Made by a program: the position numbers and the translations under genes. Of a stretch of 64,000 nt of DNA, positions 49,543 to 62,550 are shown in pieces; positions within the stretch are counted from its first letter, which is position 1, and each line of letters starts with the position of its first letter. A model generated the notes under the pieces. It was not told the DNA's origin and searched no databases. It saw only the letters and a list, made by a program, of their open reading frames with translations. This stretch comes from Cinnamomum chago (lineage: Eukaryota > Streptophyta > Magnoliopsida > Laurales > Lauraceae), in NCBI GenBank assembly GCA_038049695.1, contig CP142457.1:62802501-62866500 (forward strand), read 5' to 3'.

Positions 49543-50620
49543 GGGGGTGTGGGGGAGGTCAAGATTTTCATTTTGAGTGGATTGCATTATACTTTTGTTA
49601 GATAGTATGGTCTTAATACCAGTATATGATGAATAGATTGATTAATTTCTTTATTTATCAATATAATCATGCTTTACTTTCATGAGATAAATGGTGATTT
49701 ATTACTTAATGCACATGACCAATATATATGACATAATGGTTCATGAGATGAACCGGATCTCATTAGTATATTAGATGTGATATATGTATATGGATGAGAT
49801 CCACATACGGGAGATATGTGTCACAAATCTTATACTTAAAATATCTTCACAATCAGTGATGAGATTGGGCATCTCATCTGACAAGGTTGCAACACTTTAA
49901 TCACTATGAGATAGTGTGATTTGTCTCGATCATCAGAATGTAAAATTCTGGATCATAGTGCTGGTACATTGGATGTATTGAAGAACTATGAGAAGCACCT
50001 TATGAAATACTGTATCGATTTAAGGACTGCTCTCATAATTCCCTAGCAATAGGCTCTCAATCCTAAGACATTGATGAACTCAAGTTTCTGTCTATTCATT
50101 TGCTTTGAGTCACCAATGAGTGAGGCCAACTGTAGGTCAACACCTCGGTGTCTTGGGTACGTGGTAGTAGGACTGTGGGAACATGCAATAATCAAGATGG
50201 AATCTATCTTCATTATCCCCTTGTGCCAATTAATGAATTTATCATTGGTAAGTGCGCACCCATTCCGATTAAGAGTTAATTGGATCGGTACCAAATGATC
50301 ACTATAATTAATTGGGGTTCAAGGATAATAAGAGATGGATCTAATTTGGTGGACAGGTCCAATTGATCCATGGATATAAATGGAGGGGCCTACTTGTGGT
50401 AATGTGGAAGTTTATGGTCTTCATTATAATTTATTCCTAAGACTGGAGTGCAATTGCATTTATATAGTGGAGTTATTTGCAATTAATTGTGGGCCTGAAT
50501 TACACATGAAATGTGTGGTCGCATGTCCCAGTTGGAGTCAGCTTTCTAAGGAATCCCTAGTGGTCCCCACGCTAGCCCAAGATATTAGAAAGATACTAAT
50601 TATAGTAGAACTTTAAAAGG

Positions 50621-50815
50621 AAATAGAAAGTTACTATTTCTATTTGAAGTGAGACTTCTAATAGTGGTAATAGTAAGTTACTAATTATTAATGGAAGTAA
50701 GACTTCTATTTTAATTAGTAAAAGAGGAAGTTACTAATCATATTTGAAGTAAGACTTCTAATTGTGATTTAGTAAGCAACTAATTGTTATGAAAGTAAGA
50801 CTTCTATTTCAATTA
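50621..50815 (+). repeat. four degenerate ~48-bp repeats upstream of the LTR TATA box
   Basis: Units share an AAGTTACTAAT-like start and GAAGTAAGACTTCTA in the second half. They recur about every 48 bp and end 23 bp before the TATA box. Placement matches tandem enhancer repeats known in U3 of plant Copia elements. The core AAGTAAGACTTCT is itself partly palindromic. Confidence 0.75.
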
Positions 50816-50837
50816 AAAAGAGGAGGTGGTTAAGTGC

Positions 50838-50846
50838 TATAAAAGG
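50838..50846 (+). promoter_or_regulatory. TATA box of the solo LTR
   Basis: TATAAAAGG, a near-consensus Pol II TATA box, immediately downstream of the repeat cluster and upstream of a CT-rich leader. Confidence 0.65.
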
Positions 50847-51357
50847 AGATAGGGAGGAGGCTTGGACGTCCCCTAATGTTACTCCACATAGGGATTCACG
50901 CCCAGCCCATGTAACAGTGCAAGAGTTGCACTCCTCTCTTCCTCTCCCTCTTCTAGTTCTCTTCTAGTTTCCTTTAGGGTTTTTCTCTTGGAGATCCCAC
51001 CATCTTCTTGAGAAAAGAGAATCTGATACAGGACATAGCGTGGAAGATCAAAGGGTGTTGGAGATCTTATTTTGATTAGTGAAGGTGTTCATCATCAAAG
51101 AAAGAATTCAACTTCTCCATTAGAGCACTACAAAGCTCCAAAGGTATAATCTACATCCTTGTATGTTGTAGATTTCGTGGTTGCATGTTTAGATGTTATT
51201 TTCTATCTTCTAGATAGGTTATGTTGCTGTACATGGTTTATGAGTTTGAGGGATTGCATCCTGGATTGGGTTTATTGCCTTCTAGATAATTGATCCATGC
51301 ATCAAGTGGGTCAAAAGTTTTTAAAACCTGTCTGGAAGGCCCACCTAGTTTCCAACA

Positions 51358-52867
51358 GCTTTCCTTTGTAACTTTGACCTGAATCAGTTGTGGGTCCATA
51401 GTGTACATGGCCATGTAAATGGTGAGAATTCATGTAATTAGCTTTGCGAAATATCAACTTTAATATATAGAACTCTTAAATTATTGTTTGTAAGATATTA
51501 AATTATACTTGAGAATTTATGAAATAGAACTCATTAAACCAAAAAAAAAAAGATCTCAGAGTTCTTTATATACCTACCCAAACCTCAATAAGTTAGTAGA
51601 GGCGGCAGAAATACTTTTTAGCATTCTTCATTGGGTGGAGCTCACTCCTCAACACTCACCTTCAGGTGGAACCCAGTCGGTGCACTTTTGGCGACACATT
51701 TTTTTTTTTTTTTTGCACCAAATGGTCCTTTCTGAAATTCGAACTCACGATCAATTAGCTTTAATACCATCTTAAATTTCTTTAAGTAATCATATCTATC
51801 AAAACCATGAGAGGTTAGTAAAGACTAAAAAAAAAAAACCTTTTTAAGAGAGGAATCCACTTTCATTTCATTTTGAAGAAGAAAATAGCGTCCTTGGCCA
51901 TCTCTTTTGTTATTTCCTCTTCTATCCCCATTCCCCGTTCCTGGCGTTCTTTCCACACGTATCCACGCTTTAGACCACACATGCCCCTTTGTCCCAACAA
52001 ACATCTTACGTAGCGTCTCCATCAGTCTCTGTCAGCATATGTATGACTTCATGTAATCTACTTTTGTTTGCCTTCTTTTTGGATTCAGGATTTTCCCCTC
52101 TTGTAAGTTCTCCACTTGGGATGGGACCATTGTAACCATTTTGTCTTTCTGGCTCCTTGCTGGGTCTGTCCAGGAATATGCCCCCCAAAATGTGTCCGCA
52201 TGTATATGTCATTATTAGACCATCACGTTTGTTTCTCAATTTGATATTCCTCGTCCTCTTCTGGGGATTGGCAGGGGTAAAAGCATGGGCACTCCTGAAA
52301 GAACTAGGTTTTAATTACCATTTTCAGATTACATAGACAAATGACAAGTATGACACCAGATTTAGCAACATGAATCCATCACATCATGAATTGATAATTA
52401 TATTAAACACTAAGGCTGATGAAGAAGGGGTGGCAATGGCAATGGCTGCCATTACCTGCCAACCTTTCTAATTTGTAAGTTCTCTGTCATACATTTAACA
52501 CCAGATTGACCAGCAAGTTGAGTTTGATCAGTTGGTTCATACTTGAATTAAGCAAGCCATCTTCCAAGCCTGAAAGAGGAATAATGGCGGAGATGCCAGC
52601 AATGCACTACTTCTCAGTGGATCTAACTTGACATTGGAATGAAGAACTCTAGTTTTAGTTAGGGTGCATGGATTGAGACTTGACACTAAATATCGATGAA
52701 TTCCATGAAACAATTGCTCTCTTGCGAGTCAGAGACAAGTAGGTTGGATCCAACCTTCTCTATCCGATTTCATGAAGAAGACCATGTTTGAGAATGAGAA
52801 CCTCACCTCGAAAAAAGAGCTTTTCGTATTATTATTATTTAATAATAAAGAGCTTCTCAGCTTATTT
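51358..52867. other. intergenic, no gene seen
   Basis: Poly-A (51541-51551), poly-T (51699-51714) and poly-A (51828-51838) runs in otherwise unremarkable DNA. Minus-strand frames around 51825-52239 carry no recognisable domain. Confidence 0.45.
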
Positions 52868-52998
52868 TTGATAACCCACCGGGAGCCAGACCCATGAGTC
52901 CACACAAGTGGAAAGAGGGCACAGCATAACGAGGGATTGAACGTGGGTAGTTGTGTGAGAGACATGGTTGCTAACCAATTGAGTAACACCTACCTCAA
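52868..52998 (-). mobile_element. SINE-like copy G, best tRNA-like head
   Basis: On the minus strand: GTTACTCAATTGGTTAGC (52987-52970), which reads like a tRNA A-box region, then GTTCAATCC (52942-52934), which reads like a B box, about 28 nt apart as in a tRNA. CCACTTGTGTGGACTCATGG of the family body follows, ending GGGTCTGGCTCCC. Confidence 0.65.
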
Positions 52999-54599
52999 GG
53001 GCATCTGTACTTATTGAAGTAGAAAAAAGATTGATGGCCGCAAATTTGTAGAGAGGATTTATTATGGCCAAGCTAACCAACATGAAACATGACAATGCAA
53101 GACCATGTTCACCAAATGGTCAACATATATTTCCATTTGAAGAAATTGGTTATTATGGTAAGTAAAATTACAATTTTTGCATTAATGATCATATTCAATA
53201 ATTATCATATTCATTATATGCTAAATCCTACAATGAGATAATTCTTATTGGAGTAAAATTTAGTGACATCACATACATATTGGTGATGTTTATTTTACGT
53301 TGCTCAGATTTTCAATAGATGGGCCCCACTGTAGAGTTTCACTCATTCAACTCAGGAGAAAATCAGAGGATCTGGACTCTATAAACAATAATCGACTCTA
53401 TTTATACAAAATTCAGGCTATTATTATACCACCAATGAAAAATGGACACTAAATTATGTGAATGGGGCGTACATAAACATGATAGAATATGAGAGGTTGA
53501 AACAGAAAGTACTGAGAGTGTTGGTATAGGATCAAAGTCAGAAAGGGTGTGGTCCCCCAAGGATAGTGAAGCAGTTGCCAGACCATTGGCCGAAAGACTA
53601 CATCTTTCAAGTAATACTGTAAGAAAACATACAATTTTGAAAAACTACTGTCGACATGTACTCTCAGAACGATACTTCTGGGAAACGATGATATTTTTTG
53701 ACACAACTCTTTAGTCCGTCAGTCTTCATGTTGTTCGATTGATGAGATGTTGTCCATCCTCTATGGGAGGATGTGTGGCTTTGGATGTTATAGAACTGAA
53801 ATGACAGCCGTTAAATGGCCAAGAAATGAAGGGCCCAGCACGAGGTCACTTGATCAATGGCTGCCAGTTGTCTATATATAACAAGTCCAGCTTTTAAAAA
53901 CTATCTTCTTCTTCTTATATAATACATATAATACCAGTGATCTGTCACGGGACGAGTTGAGTTTGGATGTGATAAACTTCAAAAGAGGCGGGTTTGGGTT
54001 TGGGTTTGGATTTACCCCCAACACGTAACAAACCCGCCCACTGCCATCCTTATACTGGGTCCTTACTCTCTTCACATGGTCCTTCATCAAGACAATTATA
54101 CAATATGTTTTTATGTTTTATGTTTTATGTTCAATTAGAATTCATTTTTTACTTTATCAAAATTTTCTTGATAATATCTGATACTCTCTCCCACAATATC
54201 ATCCTCTTTAGAAATTTGCAACATCTGCACACCAAATTAATGGACGCGATTTTAGGCCAAGGTTCAGACTGGGTGGATTGTCTGGGCCAAGTTCGTCATT
54301 CGAATTCAAATGGGCTCAGTTTAGATTGGCTGAGGCTTATTCATCCCCAGCAATTGTTCCGGCCCTTTTCCAGCCCACACATCTGGGCTTTGCATTTCAG
54401 CCCACCCCATTTCTAATGGGTCCTTTAGACAGAAACTCGTCCAGGTCCAAATCATTTAGTAATCAGCTGATAAAATCAGCACAGGTCCGTCCTCCTCATC
54501 TAAAAAAATTTACCCAAATATGACCCAAAACAGGTTGGTTATGGGCTGCACATGCGATGGCCCAGCCCACTTGCGACTCTATGAGTAACTGGATTTGAA

Positions 54600-54650
<51 letters not shown>

Positions 54651-57600
54651 ATTCGAATTTGGATATGCATATGACATATCTGAATTTCTGATGACCCTCA
54701 CCTCTTCCACCCAATCAGAAGAAGAAAGAGAGGAGGTAAAAAGATTCTAATTTAAAAAAGAAAGAACCTCTTCCCTGCAAATATCACTACTCATTCACTT
54801 CTCAATGGGCCTTATTGCCAGGTTTCAGATCCAAATTTGAATTCATCCCATTGGACCTAAGGAGACTGGTCCCACCCACATCCGGATTCGAATTAAAAAC
54901 TACAACCATGCATGGTACTGCTGCTACTATATAATAAGTCCTATTATTCTGTGAGTTTCTGCTTAATTATTATCTCCCAACTCCCAAGTTGCAGCATCTT
55001 TTTTTGGGTCCATGAGTTTCTGAAAGAGTTGTTTCAGGAAAACGAATAATAAGTCTGGATTCCTTTTATTGACCGGGCTGGTCCTAAAAACGAAAGCAAT
55101 TAATGGACTGGAGTCACTGCAAAGAAATTTCAAAAGATATCATATGAATATGACTTGGACTTTAAAGTTTAAACACACTGCATTCTCATTAGACTTGAAC
55201 GACTTGAGGGAGGTCTTATTTATTGACTGGTTGACTTGGAATTAAAATGCGTCACTCACACTCACACCTGACTCACCCGCCTCATTTCAGATGTCTCTTT
55301 TTAACAGTTCAGGAAATGTGATACCATATTTGTCAAAGGAATTGAATTTAACAAAATATCTAACCCATGTAATCAGAAAGACAAAGACAGCGAAGAAGAA
55401 AATCCAACCACATGATGCAGTGGTGGGCCCATTCTCATATTGAGTGAATACTATTCCACCTAATCAAGACGTGAATCGCTCACCAAGTCAATGTAATTTC
55501 CTCAGGTCATGTGCAATAGCCGTGGGATGTTTTGATCTACCAGACTTAATTTGCAGATAAATTGGCCCCACCATGTGGCAAACGTTCCACTGGCCATTCA
55601 TTCTTCCTAGTATGTTTTCATGTTCTTGTGATATGAACTTAGGTACTGATAGCTAGTTGATTGTCAACTAAAGGGAAAATTTTTTCTTGTATGATTTGGA
55701 CCCGCAGGTAGGATTTTTGGATCCTTCTTGCACATAAATTAAATATTCCTCTGCCCTTTGTCGCTACGCAATTGTGGAGCGAGAAGGCACCGAAAAATCC
55801 AACACCTTGTCTCCTACTGTTTCCGGCGAAATGGTTTCTTTTAATTTAGGAGGTTCCAGTTTTCAGACTAACCCTCGCCTCTGTGACCCTGGGATTTGAC
55901 AGAGGACAATGTAATGACTCGAATGGGCCTGGGGCACTATTTGATGAGATTAGGCTTGATGATGCTGATGATTTCTAATGTATGATAGTGGGGGAGAGAG
56001 GGGGGCACCCTGATAGATGGCTGTCCGTCCCTAGTGAGTAGTGTCACCCTTGTGTTGGACATATCAAATGTTCCATTATGGTTGGATCATCCAATAAGGT
56101 CATCACCCAGTGTGGGAGGGTCCATCCCCACCGGAGACACATCTAACATATGGCAATTTCGCATAAAGTAGCTTTCCGTGGGTATCAAACATACGTTATC
56201 ACAAATGGCATCCGAGATTTTTACCATTAATGCACCAAAGCAATGACTCTAATCATGATGAAAATCATCTCAATTTTAATAATATCAAGTTCTATGGAAA
56301 AAAAAAAAACCAATGTGACCTGCCAAGATTTACCTATAAAACTTTGGTGCCCAGATGTAAATAACTGTTGGGACTTTCTTATGATGTTACTCACAATGCA
56401 GTCTGTAATGACTATTTGATGCTTTGAAAGATGGTATAATGAGGCTCTAGCACATGTTCTAGTAGTTAATTTCATGACAATACAACGAAGCAAACGTGAC
56501 ATGCAACCTTCCATCGAATCCATATACAGTTCAGTTGAAGTTAATTACAAGAAAGAAAAACTTGCATGGAATATGGAGACGTGTTCTGCTTAGTAATTTC
56601 ATGTGGCCTTAGGTAGACCACCTGATCTAAGCTTTCCCTTCCACGCAACTGAACTTTATTAAAAGGAATCCGAGAAATCATATAACAAGTGAAGTGACCT
56701 GTCGGCACGTTTGTGTGGCAACATTCCTTTAAAAATTTAATAAAAGCTTATACTATATATATGTAGTGTAAGTTTCAAGCTGATTTCCTTGTTTCGATGA
56801 TTTTGTAGTCCATGGAGAATGTGTCGATCAACTTTAAGAACTTTTATTTCTGGCATTCATTACTACTAATCTCCATTACAACTAATCTGGGCGGAAGACC
56901 CTTTTACCCAATAAAGAAAAAAAAAAGAAAAGAAAAACTAATCTGGGATGAAGAGGTTGCATGATGATCATGGCTTTATTTATTTATTATATTATTGTCT
57001 TTTTTTTTTTTTTTTTTTTTTTGCCAAATTGCTACATGGGTGAGTGATACAAAACATGTACGTGAAATAATCCTCAGGGAGCAATGTGAGATGAGGCGCC
57101 ATCGCCACTGTGGTGTCTCTCGAATTTATCTTTAGGTAGGGAGGTATTGTTCTTTATATATGTTGTGTGCTTATTGAGAGGCATGAAGGTCCAATTTGCT
57201 GTATCTCATGTGGACTCCAGTCAGATGGATTCATTAGCCAATTAATTAAACTGTTTGTATTTTTTTTCTCTAACTTAAAATTCAAATCAGTTTGGACCCC
57301 AGTGCTCAAATATTCAATACTAATAACACGTTTTTCTAAAGTAGACTCATAATTTTCTTCTCCAAATACTGGGAAGATGTGTCATTTAGTGCGGTCTAGT
57401 GGAACTCTCAAATAAAAGATATAAAAAGTCAGTTTTGTTGGAGGGTGCTAACTTCCGATGTCGGTTATTGTGAGCTTTCTTCATTTTTTTTATATATTGG
57501 CTGCTCATTTCATCAATTTGATTCACAATAAGAATATAAGACCCTCAAGTTTTAAAGTCCATTCCATAGATTCCATTGCATTTAGTATGGACAGTGACCC

Positions 57601-57954
57601 CACCTGCATCCCATGTGTTTCACCTTTTATGATGCTTGTTTCTTTATCAAAAAGAGGACATTAAAAAGTCCTTGAAAGAGAGATCTTCAAACTAGCTTCA
57701 TTTGTTAATGATGATAATGTTTGTGCTTGGACGAGGGTAGAGACAAGCCAAGTTGTCTTTAGCTGATCAGTCTAGCTCAAACGGAGTCGAGCTGAACAGG
57801 TTCGAACTTGAACTTGGCTCATGAGATAATTTGCTCGGCTTCTTGACAGGTCTACCTTGAAGCCAAGTGCAGTAAGCCTGTAATTATTCAGAATTTAATT
57901 CCCAATTCTAAAATAGTGGTGATGTACATAGTTCATACAATGATTGATGGGAAC
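52999..57954. other. intergenic, microsatellites only
   Basis: Contains a (CT)n tract at 54603-54638 passing into (ATCT)n to 54652, and poly-T at about 57000-57022. A short GGGTTT run at about 53986-54008 is not the plant telomere repeat. No gene recognised. Confidence 0.45.
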
Positions 57955-58815
57955 CATGGGGGGCGCCACATTAATCACACTGGGGTCAATTGACCCCGCT
58001 GAGATCCGAAGATTTTTTATTTTGACCCCATTGAAATCTGAAAAAATCTTAAGATTTTTTATTTTGACCCCACTAGGACCTGAAAAAATATTTAAAAATA
58101 AAAAAATTTCACCTCCACATTAGCTAACTTTACACATTTTCTTTGTTGCTGTAGTAGTGAACAAAAGTCACCATAAAATACCCACCGCCTAAGTTAATGG
58201 GCAAACTGTCTACCAAAATATAAAAAAAATTAATGGGCCCACATGACTGATATGCGCTCTTGCAATAAGTTTTTAGAATTTAAAGGAATTTGTGATATTG
58301 CTAGAAAATTAGCAGAGACAAAGAAGGATATCGTATATCAATTGGTTTATTTGCTTCTAAAATTGGCATTGATTTTACCAATAGCGACTACGACGGTAAA
58401 AAAAAGTTTTTTCAACAATGAAGTACGTAAATAATCAATGAATGAATGATTGTTTGGTCGCATATATTGAAATGGTTATGGTTGCTAGTGTTGATAATGA
58501 AGCTATTATACAATGATTTCAACACATGAAATCCTGTTGAGAGCAGATATAGGAGTTTATGAATTTGGATTTTCTTTTTGGATTAAGAACCATTAGTAAC
58601 AATGTATTAAATTTTTATTTTATTTTTTTGAGAATCCAATATTATCTGTTGAATTATCGGAAATAGATTATTTGATAATTTTATATTATATTTGTTGAAT
58701 TATCGAAAGTAGATGACAGATGTTGATAAATGGGAAAATAAAATTATTCGATTTGCGGAAAATAAGTCTTTTGTTGACCTCACTGACTTAAATTCCTGGA
58801 GCTGCCACTGAATTG
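57955..58815 (+). mobile_element. degraded hAT element with transposase relic
   Basis: The left part has GGCGCCAC and CACTGGGGTCAATTGACCCC, and the right end reads TTCCTGGAGCTGCCACTG. Inverted, the right end reads CAGTGGCAGCTCCAGGAA, the terminus of a common plant hAT family. Between them is a broken dimerisation-domain frame (listed separately). Most of the transposase is missing, so this is an internally deleted, decayed copy. A target duplication was not found. Confidence 0.55.
58243..58520 (+). pseudogene. hAT transposase C-terminal (dimerisation) relic
   Basis: The first frame (58243-58434) contains CDIARKLAETKKDIVYQLVY, then LLLKLALILPIATTTV, the hallmark of the Dimer_Tnp_hAT domain in TTF-type zinc-finger hAT transposases. 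After a stop the reading continues in another frame from 58442 as MNDCLVAYIEM and SVDNEAIIQ, then a stop, then FQHMK. The order matches intact relatives, so there is at least one frameshift and one stop codon. Not functional. Confidence 0.75.
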
Positions 58816-61800
58816 AGAACATCCCTTGGGGTCCCTTGAATTTGCAAAGCTTTGAATGCGAATCGCTTAATAAAAACAATATTAAGCCACTAAAAATTAA
58901 ATGCCCCTCTTGTATCATATTGTCGTCAAATTTCACTTTCAGAGTTGAGCTGATTATTAGAAAATCACTTATAAAACATGTGAATAAAAATATTATAAAA
59001 GTTTCAAGTGCTCATCAATAATCAATAATCAATGTGATGATTGACCACCAACAATATCTGACGAGTGAAACACATTTAAAAAGATGACATTTATTTTGAA
59101 TACTTTAGATTTTCACTAAGTAGACACTTCACCAGGCTGATTTTCCATGACAGTAAGAAATCTGTGATCTTTTTCATGCACTAAATTCCAATGATGATGT
59201 TTGTTGAGCTATTACTCGTTTATCTATGGACCTTTCATGACCTTCTTTGTTTTTCTGCTTGATTCATTACCTTCATTTGATTTGTGACAAAAACCAGCAT
59301 ATTAATGTATCCATTAAATTCTATCGACAAATTTCCTTGTACTTCATGGTGAGTGACCCCACCACTGTACCAGCAGTTGGGTTTTTTTTTGTCATCTCCT
59401 CCCTCCTCGAAGGAGAGGTCACTGAAACAAGCAGGACTAAGGACAGAAAGCCTGTACCCTTTAAACAGTTTTTTTTCTTTTTTTCTAAGAGATTGCAATC
59501 CATAGCTGATGAATCCTGATCCCTGTTTGGACCATACAGGTACACTCTGTTACTAGGCAAGGAAAATGTTGTCCTATAACCTATATGGGGCAACTTGCAC
59601 CCACCTTTGAACGGTGCATCTCCTTTCAATCCCTCTTCATCCCATGAGCTGCCACAATATTATAAGATCTTCACTTGCTGTTGAATTAAATCTTAAAGAA
59701 AATTATAATTAAAATACCATTACATTTTAATTATTGTTAAATCAAAGTTGAGATAATTTGATTGAGATGATTTTCTGACCGACCCTTATCCATGAGGTGA
59801 CATTTCATCCACACAAGAGTATTTATTGTAACAGGTGAGGAATCCATGAATTTGATGATCATTCTTCACTACCACCGGAATAAAATTCCTCATCGAAGAT
59901 TTGTATAGTTGAGGATTTCACAATGATATTAATGTGTATATTTACTACAACTTTAGAAAAATAAAATAAAAATTCTAAAGTTTGGTTATCAAAGCTATTA
60001 CATGGGAATCATGCAACACATGTTTGAAACTCCTGGCGAGGCCCACATAAAGGTCATCCTTGGTTGTTCAAGGTGAATGCCATAACCTTCAATCATGTAT
60101 TCTCAAGTTTCAGCTCAAAAGTGGGGGATCCCACCCTACCATTTCCATCATGATGCTCAATTTTATGGTGGGGCGGACTCATTTAGAGATGCAACATGAA
60201 ATTATATGATTTGATGGGATGATATTGATCTTGAACGGTCTAGATGAACTCTATGTAGGCCCCATAATGGAGATAAATTAATAATTATTTTTATTTTTAT
60301 TATAAAAAAAAAAAACTGTTCCATAGATACCATAGAGGATCCGAACTCCCCTCCTTGATGCTCTAGGTGGGCCTACAAGCTAGACTCCATAGGCTTGTAG
60401 GAGACTGTTTTTGTCTCACCTTCCACCTTCCAGTAAATTAACGAGAACATATCCACTTGAAGCTACTACGCGAAATCCAATGATACGGCTACATGTTAGT
60501 TGGGGTAATCTCACCCACTCAACGCGAGTCTTGCATGAGTGTACTCTCCACTATATACAAATCAATCTACAAGACAGGTGGAATTCGTTAAGTTACTTAT
60601 TTAAATGGATATTATCCCAAGTATAGCAATGTGGCAATACAAATAAAATTAAAATCCTTAATTTACTCTATGATGAGATTGCTATCCTTAATATACTCGA
60701 ATCACAGTCCGTCACGTCACTACAATAAGCCTGTCATGCACGTGGGGTTGCTGTCTATGCACAGACACAGATTATCCATGGTGACATGATGAACTGTGAC
60801 TGGTCCACTCCTTGTCGCCATAGGATGCTTCAAATGATCCCGATTCATTTCATTCCCTGATTCACTGCAATCACACGTATGAATTATTGTATCTATCCCT
60901 AGAATTACTCCAAATGAGATTGGAAAACAAAGGAATCAAAATTAGAAAAAGAAACCATGTATTTTAACCCCATTTTTCAGTTATATTAAGAGATCTATAC
61001 TCGTGCACCCGGATACTATTTGCTGAGCAAAAATTAAGACAATGATATCAACCTTCTTATCTATTTTATGCTTAACCAAGGAGTGGAGTCCGCACACCAC
61101 ACATGGTCCTTAATCAGTTAAGCAACAGTAAGCTTTGTATTATATCTCCTATGGATGAATTTATTTTTATTAATTTTTAATTAAGATTTATGTTGCTCAA
61201 TGTACTTGCCTATAGGGAGATTGATATTCTTTTTCTAAGGGATATTGCATGTATAGCTGTCCTTAGACCTGACCTGGCATTCTTGAACAGCCGAATTTTA
61301 AGTATTTTCCATAAAGTTATTTGTGTGATATCCTATGGCCGGGTGATTTCACACAGCAGTATTATACAGCCATGCAATATCACACCCATCACCCCATGCA
61401 ATATCTTAGGGCCGTACGATATCACCCCATTATTACAGGTATAGTTCTACGAAAAAGATTTAAAGTTTATTTATTTTGGAACAATGCCAAATTTAAGGAC
61501 AGCAGGAGGGTAAAAATCCCCTAATGTACCTAGCAAGTGCCAATCCCCCAGTTAAAAAAATGTGCTGTCAAGAGTATAACTAGACCATTCCTCTCACTTT
61601 TCTAAAAAAAAAAAAAGTGTTTCACGGAGAGGAGTCTTCTCCTTCAAATATTAATGACACCGACCCACCATTTTCATGCCAGAGGACAGAAACGCACATG
61701 GTATTCTTTCACGTGAAACACACTGCATTGGACTCATACGTGCATATGACCATGCATGGGGTGGCAAGGACAATGAGTTTGGTTGGGTTGGAGTGGGTTC

Positions 61801-61864
61801 GGGTTGCTCAGCCTATTTCAAACCATTTATTAGTCGGGTTGAAAAATGTCAACTTAAAATACAA
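58816..61864. other. intergenic, no gene seen
   Basis: Holds a cluster of GATATCAC/CAATATCAC motifs at about 61325-61430 and homopolymer runs. Short frames have no recognisable domain. Confidence 0.45.
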
Positions 61865-62550
61865 AGGAATTTACGAGAAAAGTCCCCGTAAGACCTCATA
61901 CATTTTACCAGGTCCCGTATCATGTTGGACATGGAAGGAGTCCTCATGTAGCCCTTTTATTATTTTTTTATTTTTTTTGTCATTTAGCGATATGGTCGAT
62001 ACCGGCATCGACCATATTACGAAATAACAAGAAAAAAAACAAAAGAAAACCGAATATGCTGGTCCATCTACAAATCCTCCGCCCTCGCCTCCTCTCACTT
62101 CCTTGGGTCTGCAGGTCCTTGTCCCCCCATCCCCTCCCTCCCCCACTACCAGCAAGCCCAACCCTTTTCCTCATCTCTGCCTACCACCTCGTCTCCATCT
62201 CCCCTCCTCCCTTCTCCCTCCTCCCTTCCCTTCATTACGATCATCTCGCCTCCTCCGACAAAGATGACCCCATGCTCGCTTCCATTCATTCATATCCCCC
62301 ATCTCCCTACCTCCCCTGGCTCCATCTACCGCTCTGGAGCAGCACCAGCAACCAAGAGAGAAAAACTCAATTTCTATTTGGGTTCTGCAAATCGAGCACA
62401 ACCACCGCAGAATGATCGATATCGACCATATTGTAATTATGACAAAAAAAAAAGATTTAAAAAGGCCGCATGAGGACCCCTCCCCTGTCCAACATGATAC
62501 GACGACATGATAAGACGTATGAGGTCCTATGACTTTCCCCGTAAATTCCT
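61865..62550. mobile_element. Mutator-like element with long TIRs and captured-looking interior
   Basis: The left arm 61865-62000 is repeated inverted at 62416-62550. Shared landmarks in order: AGGAATTTACG, GACCTCATAC, GTATCATGTTGGACA, GTCCTCATG, TTTTTTTTGTCAT and ATATGGTCGATA. By eye about four in five positions agree. The interior (about 62055-62400) is C-rich and pyrimidine-biased, unlike the AT-rich arms and surroundings, as in elements that captured host gene sequence. No transposase. A 9-bp target duplication is not convincing. Confidence 0.7.

Larger units (their letters stand above)
49596..51357 (+). mobile_element. solo Copia-type LTR
   Basis: 1762 bp starting TGTTAG and ending CCAACA, the inverted ends usual for LTRs. 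The flanks ACTTT (49591-49595) and GCTTT (51358-51362) agree in four of five bases. A TATA box TATAAAAGG at 50838-50846 is followed by a pyrimidine-rich leader, as expected of U3/R. There is no polypurine tract before it, no primer-binding site after it and no gag-pol, so the element has probably recombined to a single LTR. Lineage not established; the great length would suit a SIRE/Maximus-like group. Confidence 0.65.

Noticed and set aside
53986-54008. GGGTTT run resembling telomere repeat
   Set aside because: Only three or four units, and the sequence is TTTGGG rather than the plant TTTAGGG.
62056-62415. 119-codon Pro/Ser/Leu-rich frame
   Set aside because: It is the pyrimidine-rich interior of the inverted-repeat element. 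Low complexity explains the open frame, though captured gene sequence remains possible.
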